Of a stretch of 64,000 bases of DNA, positions 36,004-43,977 are shown piece after piece. Within the stretch, counting starts at the first letter, position 1. Every line of letters begins with the position of its first letter. The notes below the pieces were generated by a model, which was not told where the DNA came from, did no database searches, and saw only the letters and a list, made by a program, of their open reading frames with translations. Origin of the DNA: UBA1479 sp040216635 (GTDB lineage Bacteria > Pseudomonadota > Alphaproteobacteria > Rhodospirillales > Casp-alpha2); assembly GCA_040216635.1 (NCBI GenBank), contig JAVJOU010000029.1, positions 248,001 through 312,000 of the forward strand, given 5' to 3'. The translations under genes were made by a program, and so were the position numbers.

Positions 36004-37392
36004 TCAGCCGCTCTTTTTCTCGGGCGGATCGGCGCGCACCACGCGATCACGGCCGTCGTGCTTTGCCATGTACAGCGCCTTGTCGGCCCGCGCGATCAGG
36101 TCTTCCGGGGTTTCACCCGGTTCGGCCGATTCCGCCACGCCCGCACTCAGGGTTACGGACAATTGGCTGCCGTCGGGCAGGGTGATCGGATCTTCCGAAA
36201 TCTTAACCCGGATACGGTCCGCGACCGTAAAGGCAACGTCGATCGGTGTATCCGGCATGGCGATGACGAATTCTTCCCCGCCGAACCGGGCCGCCGTATC
36301 GAAACCGCGCACGTTGCGCAGCAGCCGCCGGGCAATGGTTTTCAGGACTTCGTCACCGGCCGCATGACCGTAGGTGTCGTTGACGCGCTTGAAATGATCC
36401 AAGTCGATCAACACCAGGGACAGGCCGTGCCCGCCTTCGTCGGCCCGTTTGGCGATGCCATCCAGATGGGATTCCAGATAGCGGCGGTTATGCAGCCCCG
36501 TCAGGCCGTCTGTAAGCGCCATGGAGAGGTGTTGCTGGAAATTGGACTGCAGCATCTCCTGATAGCGTTTACGCCGCACCTGGGTGCGCACGCGGGCCAT
36601 GATCTCCTGTTCGTCGACCGGGCGGACGACACAATCGTTGACCCCCAATTCCAGTCCCTTGATCAGGTTGGTTTCATCTTCCGCATCCCCGATCAGCAAA
36701 ATCGGCACCTGCCGCGTTGATTCCTGGGATCGAAGGCGGGACGCCAGCCGCAAGGGTTCATCCCCTTCGAAATCCATCGACACGACAACGACATCGGTTT
36801 CGTTTTCCGCGATATACCCCACCGCATCTCCGTAGGAATGCAGCACGTTGACCGCATGCCCTTCACCTTCCAGAACTTTCTGGATATTGCCGCTTTGAAT
36901 TTCGCTGGCATCGACAACGACGACCCGTGCGTCACGGCCATGGACATCGGTCATATCCGGTTCCACGTTGAACCCTAGGTCACGGGAAGTCTGTTGATGC
37001 AGCGACCATTGATCGAAAGTGCGCTTCATACGCACCAGCGAGCGCACGCGGGCGAACAGCATGGTGTCGTTCAGGGGTTTCGTCAGAAAGTCATCCGCCC
37101 CGGCCTGCAGGCCGTTGACGCGGTCACGCATGTCGCTCAGCGCCGTGACCATGACCACGGGAATATGGGCCGTGCGGGGGTTCTGCTTGATACGCCGGCA
37201 GGCCTCGAAGCCATCCATGCCCGGCATCATGACGTCCAACAGCACAATGTCGGGCATTTCCTCGGCCACAAGGTCCAAGGCCGTCGGACCATCGTGCGCC
37301 GTGATGACGTCGTAATATTCGCTGGTCAGTTTGGCTGCCAGCACCTTAACGCTGGCCGCCATGTCATCGACGATGAGAATCCGTGCCGACAT
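36004..37392 (-). CDS. pleD: PleD-type response regulator / diguanylate cyclase
   Basis: A 462-residue protein in the PleD order REC-REC-GGDEF. The first receiver has D9/D10 and phosphoacceptor D53 (LLDVMMPGMDG) and T/K positions; the second (about 155-280) lacks a clear phosphoacceptor and is an adaptor for dimerisation, as in Caulobacter PleD. The output domain has the active loop ARFGGEEFVIAM with RGFD five residues before, the RxxD inhibitory site. Phosphorylation by the cell-cycle kinases should drive cyclic-di-GMP synthesis and the swarmer-to-stalked-type transition. It is directly downstream of divK (26-bp gap). Confidence 0.96.
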   Translation of the reverse strand: MSARILIVDDMAASVKVLAAKLTSEYYDVITAHDGPTALDLVAEEMPDIVLLDVMMPGMDGFEACRRIKQNPRTAHIPVVMVTALSDMRDRVNGLQAGADDFLTKPLNDTMLFARVRSLVRMKRTFDQWSLHQQTSRDLGFNVEPDMTDVHGRDARVVVVDASEIQSGNIQKVLEGEGHAVNVLHSYGDAVGYIAENETDVVVVSMDFEGDEPLRLASRLRSQESTRQVPILLIGDAEDETNLIKGLELGVNDCVVRPVDEQEIMARVRTQVRRKRYQEMLQSNFQQHLSMALTDGLTGLHNRRYLESHLDGIAKRADEGGHGLSLVLIDLDHFKRVNDTYGHAAGDEVLKTIARRLLRNVRGFDTAARFGGEEFVIAMPDTPIDVAFTVADRIRVKISEDPITLPDGSQLSVTLSAGVAESAEPGETPEDLIARADKALYMAKHDGRDRVVRADPPEKKSG

Positions 37393-37418
37393 GCCCCGTT
37401 ACCGCCCGTCTGCGGCGG

Positions 37419-37784
37419 TCAGCCGAGGAACTTCGCCACCGTTTCCAGGAACGTAGGGACCGAAATCGGCTTGGCGATATACCCTTCACAGCCGCCTTCC
37501 CGGATTTTCTCCTCATCCCCCTTCATGGCAAAGGCGGTGACGGCAATGACCGGGATTTCCTTCAGGGAATCATCGGCCTTGAGCATTTTCGTGACTTCCA
37601 GCCCGGAAATCTCCGGCAACTGAATATCCATCAGGATCAGATCGGGGCGGTGTTCCTGCGCAAGCTGGATGGCGTCACGGCCGTCCATCGTCTGGATGGT
37701 GTTGTATCCATTCGCCTGGAGCAGGTCGTTGAACAACTTCATGTTGAGATCATTGTCCTCAACAATCAAAATCGTTTTCGCCAT
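37419..37784 (-). CDS. divK: Single-domain response regulator DivK
   Basis: A 121-residue lone receiver domain. Acidic pocket E9/D10, phosphoacceptor D53 in LILMDIQLPEISG, the conserved Thr/Ala in VIAVTAFAMKGDEEKI and Lys in YIAKPISV. It matches DivK, the essential regulator that, when phosphorylated, controls CtrA activity through DivL and CckA. It is the first gene of divK-pleD. No CtrA box (TTAA-N7-TTAA) is visible in the 160 bp upstream. Confidence 0.97.
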   Translation of the reverse strand: MAKTILIVEDNDLNMKLFNDLLQANGYNTIQTMDGRDAIQLAQEHRPDLILMDIQLPEISGLEVTKMLKADDSLKEIPVIAVTAFAMKGDEEKIREGGCEGYIAKPISVPTFLETVAKFLG

Positions 37785-37946
37785 AATTCTTTCTTCCGAT
37801 CAATTTAAGAGCCGCATACGGAGCCCGGTTCGGCACCGCGACCCATGCCCGGTTTTTGGAACCGGAAAGCGCAGATATCACCGTTTCTGTTAGTCGAGAT
37901 AGTGTCCGAAACATCCGGGCAAGTCAAACGGCTGAGCGCCCGCCCA

Positions 37947-38645
37947 TCATTCACCCCGAACCTCCTCGACCATGTCTTCAAGGCGGTCGACATCTTCAAT
38001 CACCAGGCGATCCTTCTGCCGCTCCACCACACCCTGACGCGACAAATCCGATAGCACGCGGGCAACGGTCTCCCGCGTGGTTGAAACACGGCTGGCGATA
38101 TCCCCATGAACGGGAATGGGTACAAGTTCGGCGCGATTTTCACCGACCATGCTGTTCCGCGCGAGACGCAGAAGATCGGCCTGAACCCGGTTGTTGGCGG
38201 CCAGGGTGCTGAGATCCATGATGCGGTCCGTCGAGGTTCTGACGATCCGCGTCAGCGCGCGCATCAGGCGCAGGGTGACCTCGAAATGTTCCGACAACAA
38301 TTGATGAAACCGCTCTTGCGAAAGGGATGCGATGACCGTGTCCTTCATCGCCATGACGCTGGCGGACCGGGGTTCTCCGTCGATCGCGGCAAGGTCCCCG
38401 AAATGTCCCCCGGCGTTCACGTCATCCAGGGTGATTTCCCGCCCCGACAACGAATAAATGACCACCCGTGCGGTCCCAGACGCGACAAAGAAAACATCCT
38501 GGGTCTCGCTTTGCCGGTCGATGATCTGTTCCTGGGCTGCGTAGGATTTCCACGAACAGGCCTGTTCCAGCCGTTCGATTTCCGTTTCGTTCAAATCTTC
38601 GAGAAGATCAATATGCGCCAGCGAGCGCGCATTTCCGTCCGACAC
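37947..38645 (-). CDS. Crp/Fnr-family transcriptional regulator
   Basis: A 232-residue regulator. An N-terminal cyclic-nucleotide-binding fold (~12-125, with HFGDLAAIDGEPRSASVMAM, close to the phosphate-binding cassette), a long dimer helix and a C-terminal winged helix (DIASRVSTTRETVARVLSDL). The PBC carries R in EPRSA, so cAMP or cGMP binding is possible. There is no N-terminal Cys cluster, so it is not an Fnr oxygen sensor. It is downstream of the gamma-glutamyltransferase-like gene and upstream of divK on the minus strand. A small inverted repeat lies in its promoter region. Confidence 0.9.
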   Translation of the reverse strand: MSDGNARSLAHIDLLEDLNETEIERLEQACSWKSYAAQEQIIDRQSETQDVFFVASGTARVVIYSLSGREITLDDVNAGGHFGDLAAIDGEPRSASVMAMKDTVIASLSQERFHQLLSEHFEVTLRLMRALTRIVRTSTDRIMDLSTLAANNRVQADLLRLARNSMVGENRAELVPIPVHGDIASRVSTTRETVARVLSDLSRQGVVERQKDRLVIEDVDRLEDMVEEVRGE

Positions 38646-38692
38646 GGATCCATTCCTTCGTCTAACCCCGAGAGCTCTTTTATTAACATGAT

Positions 38693-38705
38693 CTTATTCA
38701 ATAAG
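38693..38705. promoter_or_regulatory. Inverted repeat upstream of the Crp/Fnr gene
   Basis: CTTATT-C-AATAAG is a perfect 6-bp inverted repeat with a one-base centre, about 50 bp upstream of the regulator's start. It may be an autoregulatory site, but does not match the standard CRP or FNR boxes. Confidence 0.35.
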
Positions 38706-38750
38706 TTATGCCAGTTCCAAAGGATAATGAGCGCCACAGCGCCCGGCCTT

Positions 38751-40304
38751 TCAGCGCCCGATGATGGCTGCGGCACCTGCGCGGCGGGGGTCTCCGGCCG
38801 CGCGTTGCAGATCAGGGCCCGCCGTGACCGCATGCACCCCGCCGAAAAACAAGTTCCGATCGGGCCATATCCGGGTATCCGGAATTTCCGCCCGGAGTGC
38901 CTGCACGGCCATCTCCGGCCATCCGGGCTCCACATCCAGATGTCCCCGCTCCAAATGGAAGCGCGGTGCGGACACAGCTTCCTCAACGGACATGGAAAAT
39001 GCAGTCAGGTTCAAGATCACCTGCAGAATGGCGGTGCGGATGCGGTTGGACCCGCCGGAGCCCAGAACCATTAACCGCCCCGGCCGTTCGATGATCGTCG
39101 GCGCCATCATCGATCCCATACGCACGTCCAACGGCCAGAAATCGAAGCCCTGCGGGTTGATGTCTTCTTCGCCCAGCATGTTGTTCATCATCACGCCCGT
39201 GCCGGGAATGACATATCCAGCCCCTTCGCCGTTGGACAGGGTCAGCGCACAGGCGTTGTCATCACCGTCGATGATGCTGATATGGGTGGTTCCACGCTGC
39301 GCCTGGGGATGGCCGGCCAAGGCCTGCCGGTAAGCGGATAGGCTTTCGGGATCCAGCAGTTGCGACAGGGCCGTTCGGTTGCGTGCTTCTTCGGTCGCCG
39401 CCATCACCCGCAGAAGAGCCAAGGCATGATCTGTTGTCCCCCAGGCACCATCGAGCCCCATCGCCCCTTCCAAAAGCTTCAAGGCGAACGCGACCAGCAC
39501 GCCGCCGGTCGAAGGCAGCGGATTGGTAAGAACCTGTGTGTCCGCGACATCCATGGCCAGGGGCTTCCGCTCCACGGTCCGGTAGCTTGCCAGGTCTTCC
39601 CGGGAAAGGGTGCCCAGGCCGTCCCGGCAATCCTCGGCAATCCGGTTGGCGATCTCCCCTTCGTAGAACAGGCGCGGCCCTTCACGCACCAAGGCGTCCA
39701 GAAAATCAGCCGCATCCGGATTGCGGAAATGATCGCCCTCCCCGATCAACCGCCCCGGGTCGCCGGGACAGGCAAAAATACACCGTGCCACGTCACTGAC
39801 CATGTAGATGGGGCCGACGACGCTGAACAAATACGCTTGGAACGGAGAGACTTCGTAGCCATCCCGCGCGGCTTCCAGGGCCGGTTCGATAAGACGTTCA
39901 AGCGGCATGTGCCCCAATGCATCATGAACGTGAAACAGGCCATTCACGACCCCCGGCACGGCCATGGATCCCAGGCCGATATGGAATTCCTGTTGCGCCG
40001 GGCCAAAATCGGCAACGACCGGATAGAAATCCCGGGCACCTGGGGCAGGTCCCCGTTTCGGAGTCTGGGCAAAAAAATCAAACAATTTTGCCGGTGAATT
40101 GACGGGCCGCGCCAACAGAAAGCCGCCGCCGCCGAAAGACGCAAGAACGGGTTCAGCCACGGTCGCCACGCACATGGCGCCTAGGGCCGCATCGAATGCA
40201 TTGCCGCCGGCTTTCAGAATTTCACGGGCGGCATTGACGGTCATCGGGTGCCCTGCGGCGACTGCCCCGGCACATCTTCTATGCGATATCGCTGTAGCCT
40301 CCAC
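38751..40304 (-). CDS. Gamma-glutamyltransferase-family protein
   Basis: A 517-residue Ntn-hydrolase of the gamma-glutamyltransferase family. The N-terminal part has AAGHPMTVNAAREILKAGGNAFDAA, LASFGGGGFLL and GLGSMAVPGVVNGLF; autocleavage before the nucleophile Thr is expected at RGTTHISIIDGDD, followed by NNMLGEEDINP and VLGSGGSNRI. No signal peptide is seen, so unlike classical GGT it is probably cytoplasmic. Members include GGT, cephalosporin acylases and other amide hydrolases, so the substrate is open. The closest genes are a Crp/Fnr regulator downstream and an exported unknown in divergent orientation. Confidence 0.9.
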   Translation of the reverse strand: MEATAISHRRCAGAVAAGHPMTVNAAREILKAGGNAFDAALGAMCVATVAEPVLASFGGGGFLLARPVNSPAKLFDFFAQTPKRGPAPGARDFYPVVADFGPAQQEFHIGLGSMAVPGVVNGLFHVHDALGHMPLERLIEPALEAARDGYEVSPFQAYLFSVVGPIYMVSDVARCIFACPGDPGRLIGEGDHFRNPDAADFLDALVREGPRLFYEGEIANRIAEDCRDGLGTLSREDLASYRTVERKPLAMDVADTQVLTNPLPSTGGVLVAFALKLLEGAMGLDGAWGTTDHALALLRVMAATEEARNRTALSQLLDPESLSAYRQALAGHPQAQRGTTHISIIDGDDNACALTLSNGEGAGYVIPGTGVMMNNMLGEEDINPQGFDFWPLDVRMGSMMAPTIIERPGRLMVLGSGGSNRIRTAILQVILNLTAFSMSVEEAVSAPRFHLERGHLDVEPGWPEMAVQALRAEIPDTRIWPDRNLFFGGVHAVTAGPDLQRAAGDPRRAGAAAIIGR

Positions 40305-40540
40305 TTAGCCACTCTCCCAGTCCGGTCCTGTCCGTTTCTGGCTTGGATTTCGCCGCTGCTACCCTTATATCGGAATTAACTATTTTATGTTCTAATGGCC
40401 TTTCGACTGATCCATTAACAGCCTTCAAGGGTGCCTCCCCCGCACTTTTGAGTCGCGTGACGTCGAAAGCGGCATATATGCAAAAACAACGCGGGTGAGA
40501 GTCCTAAAGCTGGCGTTCAAAGCGCCCGCAATAGACGGAA

Positions 40541-41161
40541 ATGACGATGAACCGATTTTTCCATTTCGCGCTGGCCTTGATCTTGAGCCTCGGTGTATCG
40601 GCCGGGGCGATGGCAACTGACGGCCAGTTGAACGCAATTTCTTCGAAGCCTCTGCCCGGCGGCAAGGTTCTGTCCGTACGGGCGCTTGACGATTCGGATG
40701 AATCCCTGGCACTGGTCGAGCAGTTTCAGCGGGAACTTTCGGCCCGCGGCTATCGCGTGGATTCCAAGGCCGACCTTGTCTTGACGTTCGAAATTATTGA
40801 CGAATTGGGCGCCTATACCTTTTCCGATCAGCGTTATTACGTGGACGTGCAGGGCCAAAAAGGCACCAGCACAGGCACGGAAGGCACGGAAGCGCGACTT
40901 AACGTCTTCAATTCCAAAACCGGCGGTATCCTGAACGAAGGCCGAGGCGGAACCAAGATCGTCACACCGACCAAGTATCGCCTGAAGGTGACCATCGACG
41001 GCCCGGCCGAAGCCGGCCGTATCGAACGGTATTGGCAAGGCTGGGCAACCGGAAACCTGGGGGCATCGACCAACGAATCCTTGATCAGCGCCATGGTCGT
41101 GCCCCTGGTGGACGTCCTCGGCCGGACCATCAAGAACGAAACCTTCCCCCTTCCCAATTAA
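40541..41161 (+). CDS. Exported protein of unknown function
   Basis: A 206-residue protein (204 if the ATG at 40547 is used) with a Sec signal (FFHFALALILSLGVSAGAMA, cleavage after AMA). The mature part starts with TDGQLNAISSKPLPGGKVL, has a SADLVLTFEI-like strand (KADLVLTFEIIDELG) and a repeated GTSTGTEGTEAR loop, suggesting a mostly beta fold. I do not recognise a family; the arrangement of a short domain in which a polypeptide reads 'variables then DLVLTF' recalls DUF4136-like lipoproteins, but there is no lipobox. It is divergent from the GGT-like gene and upstream of hisZ. Confidence 0.7.
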   Translation: MTMNRFFHFALALILSLGVSAGAMATDGQLNAISSKPLPGGKVLSVRALDDSDESLALVEQFQRELSARGYRVDSKADLVLTFEIIDELGAYTFSDQRYYVDVQGQKGTSTGTEGTEARLNVFNSKTGGILNEGRGGTKIVTPTKYRLKVTIDGPAEAGRIERYWQGWATGNLGASTNESLISAMVVPLVDVLGRTIKNETFPLPN

Positions 41162-41270
41162 TGCTACCCGCGACGGTGCTTGCCCCCCAAGGTCAAACCG
41201 TTTAGGAAACGGGGCCGTGGACGGTCGATTGGCGGCCGGCCCGCGTTAACTCTTGAACTCGGCGCCACAG

Positions 41271-42449
41271 ATGGAAGACACCTCCAATCCCGGCCTGCTG
41301 CCTGCCGGCTTGACCGACCTTCTGCCGCCCGACGCAGGATTTGAGGCCTCGGTCACGGAACGTCTGATCGACGTTTGCCACGCCCATGGCTATGAGCGCG
41401 TGAAGCCGCCCTTGATGGAATTCGAAGACAGCCTGCTGTCCGGCACGGGTGCCGCCATGGACCGCCAGGTGTTCCGCCTGATGGACCCCGTGTCCCAGCG
41501 CATGATGGGCCTGCGCGCCGATATCACGCCACAGGCCGCGCGCATCGCCGCAAGCCGTCTGCGGTCCGCCCCCCGGCCGTTACGCCTGTGCTATGCCGGA
41601 CAGGTTCTGCGCGTACGCGGCGATCAAATCCGCCCGGAACGCCAATTCGCCCAAATCGGCGCCGAATTGATCGGCAGCGCCGCCCCGTCGGCCGACGCCG
41701 AAGTCATCGTCATGGCGGCCGAAGCCCTGGGATACATCGGCGTTTCCGGCGTCAGCATCGATCTGGCCCTGCCGACGTTGGTCCCGACTCTTCTGGGCGG
41801 GCGCCAGGACGGCCCCGCCGGGCACGCCCTTCGCGAAGCGCTCGACCACAAAGACACCGGTGCCATCGACGGGCTGGCACGGCAAATGGGCCCCGAAATC
41901 ACCGACATGCTGAAACGTCTGATTTTGGCTGCAGGCCCCGCTGATGACACGCTGGCCGCGGTCGCCGCGATTGACCTGCCCCAAGCCGCCGCCGCGGAAT
42001 GGGAAGCACTGAAAGCGATCGTCGCCAAGGTGCGTGCCCTGGCCCCGGACCTGACATTGACCATCGATCCCGTCGAACATCGCGGCTTTGAATATCACGG
42101 CGGGGCAACCTTCACCCTGTACGCCCAGGGCGTGCGCGGGGAACTGGGATCGGGCGGCCGGTATCTGGCAGGCAACGGCGGGTCGTCCGTCGAAAGCGAA
42201 GGCGAGCCCGCCACGGGCTTCACCCTGTTCACGGATTCCTTGCTGCGCGCATTGCCGCGCCCGGCCATGGGCCGCAGGCTTTTCGTACCGGCGGGAACGG
42301 AACCGGGCCGGATGGCGGACCTGCGCGCCGAAGGCTGGATTACCGTCGCCGGTCTTGAAGAGGATGCGGATGCATCCGCCGAGGCCCGACACCTGAAATG
42401 CTCTCATCTGCTTCACGACGGACGCCCTGCCGAAATCGGCGAGGCATGA
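41271..42449 (+). CDS. hisZ: ATP phosphoribosyltransferase regulatory subunit
   Basis: A 392-residue HisZ, a paralogue of histidyl-tRNA synthetase lacking the anticodon domain. It starts LPAGLTDLLPPDAGFEA, and has class II synthetase motif 2 (PLRLCYAGQVLRVR) and a degenerate motif 3 near ELGSGGRYL. HisZ binds the short form of HisG and makes it feedback-sensitive in histidine synthesis. hisG is not in the window. The frame is open upstream with TTG at 41253, but the ATG at 41271 is ordinary. purA follows after 42 bp, an order found in other alphaproteobacteria. Confidence 0.93.
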   Translation: MEDTSNPGLLPAGLTDLLPPDAGFEASVTERLIDVCHAHGYERVKPPLMEFEDSLLSGTGAAMDRQVFRLMDPVSQRMMGLRADITPQAARIAASRLRSAPRPLRLCYAGQVLRVRGDQIRPERQFAQIGAELIGSAAPSADAEVIVMAAEALGYIGVSGVSIDLALPTLVPTLLGGRQDGPAGHALREALDHKDTGAIDGLARQMGPEITDMLKRLILAAGPADDTLAAVAAIDLPQAAAAEWEALKAIVAKVRALAPDLTLTIDPVEHRGFEYHGGATFTLYAQGVRGELGSGGRYLAGNGGSSVESEGEPATGFTLFTDSLLRALPRPAMGRRLFVPAGTEPGRMADLRAEGWITVAGLEEDADASAEARHLKCSHLLHDGRPAEIGEA

Positions 42450-42491
42450 CGAAGCGAACATCTTTTTTACGGACATGAACGGAAACATAAG

Positions 42492-43784
42492 ATGACGAAC
42501 GTGGTGGTCGTCGGCTCACAGTGGGGCGACGAAGGCAAAGGCAAGATCGTGGATTGGCTGTCGGAACGCGCCGACGTGGTTGTCCGTTTTCAAGGCGGCC
42601 ATAACGCCGGGCATACGCTGGTCATCGACGGGGTCACCTACAAGCTGTCGCTGCTGCCGTCGGGCATCGTGCGCAAAGGCAAGATTTCCGTGATCGGCAA
42701 CGGCGTGGTGGTCGATCCCTGGGCGCTGATCTCGGAAATCGAGAAGATCCGCGACCAAGGTGTCGATGTCACACCGGACAGCCTGCGCTTGTCCGAAGGC
42801 TGCCCGCTGATCCTGCCCCTGCACCGCAATCTGGATCTCGCGCGCGAAAAGGCCGCCGGCAAGGCCAAGATCGGCACCACCGGGCGCGGCATCGGGCCGG
42901 CCTACGAAGACAAGACCGCACGCAGGGCGATCCGTGTCGGTGATCTGTCGGATGTGGAGCTTCTGAAAGAAAAGATCGACGGTCTTCTGTTCCACCACAA
43001 TGCGTTGTTACGCGGCCTCGACATGCCCGAAGTCGACGGCAAGGAATTGCTCGACCAGTTGATCGAGATCACGCCCAAAATCCTGCCCTATGCCGCAACC
43101 GTCTGGCAGGAACTGGATCAGGCCCGCCGTGCCGGCAAGCGTATCCTGTTCGAAGGCGCACAGGGCGCCATGCTGGACTTGGATCACGGCACTTATCCCT
43201 TTGTCACCTCGTCCAACACGGTCGCCGGCCAGGCCGCCGTCGGTTCCGGCCAGGGGCCGGGTGCCGTCGGCTTCGTTCTGGGCATCACCAAGGCCTATAC
43301 GACGCGTGTGGGCCAGGGGCCATTCCCTACGGAACTGGATGACGAGGTCGGCCGGACGCTGGCCGAACGCGGCCGTGAAGTCGGCACCGTGACCGGCCGG
43401 GCCCGGCGTTGCGGCTGGTTCGATGCGGTCATGGTCCGCCAGGCGATCAAGGTCAACGGAATCCACGGCATCGCCCTGACCAAGCTGGACGTTCTGGATG
43501 GGCAAAAGATTCTGAAAGTCTGCACCGGCTACCGGCTGAACGGGCGCGAGCTCGACCATCTGCCCGCATCGCAAATCGAACAGGCGCGGGTCGAACCCAT
43601 TTTCGAGGAAATGGAAGGCTGGGACGAGAGCACGCAAGGTGCACGCAGCTGGGCCGACCTTCCGGCGACGGCGATCAAGTATATCCGCCGGATCGAGGAA
43701 CTGATCGAAGCCCCCGTCGCACTTCTTTCGACCAGTCCGGAACGTGAAGACACGATTCTGGTCCATGACCCCTTTGCAGACTGA
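42492..43784 (+). CDS. purA: Adenylosuccinate synthetase
   Basis: A 430-residue PurA that makes adenylosuccinate from IMP, aspartate and GTP. The GTP loop WGDEGKGKIVDWLSE, the catalytic GGHNAGHT, and GTTGRGIGPAYEDK, FEGAQGAMLDLDHGTYPFVT and TKLDVLDG are all present. The length is normal. It follows hisZ closely and may be co-transcribed. Confidence 0.98.
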   Translation: MTNVVVVGSQWGDEGKGKIVDWLSERADVVVRFQGGHNAGHTLVIDGVTYKLSLLPSGIVRKGKISVIGNGVVVDPWALISEIEKIRDQGVDVTPDSLRLSEGCPLILPLHRNLDLAREKAAGKAKIGTTGRGIGPAYEDKTARRAIRVGDLSDVELLKEKIDGLLFHHNALLRGLDMPEVDGKELLDQLIEITPKILPYAATVWQELDQARRAGKRILFEGAQGAMLDLDHGTYPFVTSSNTVAGQAAVGSGQGPGAVGFVLGITKAYTTRVGQGPFPTELDDEVGRTLAERGREVGTVTGRARRCGWFDAVMVRQAIKVNGIHGIALTKLDVLDGQKILKVCTGYRLNGRELDHLPASQIEQARVEPIFEEMEGWDESTQGARSWADLPATAIKYIRRIEELIEAPVALLSTSPEREDTILVHDPFAD

Positions 43785-43977
43785 CCGAACGTTCACCCCC
43801 TGATTTGGGTCAATCCCGCCTGATGTTGGGATGGCCCCTTCGCATTAATTGTCTGTCAAGGGATAGACGGGTACCATCAGGGCGTGAAATTGCGGGAATT
43901 TCAAGGCACGCGTCCGGCAAGACCCGGACCAGCGGTAAATTCCCGTTTGCGGATGCAGGGGGCATTTACGACGACCG

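Noticed and set aside
38693..38705. Inverted repeat upstream of the Crp/Fnr gene as an FNR box
   Set aside because: It does not match TTGAT-N4-ATCAA; kept only as a low-confidence site.
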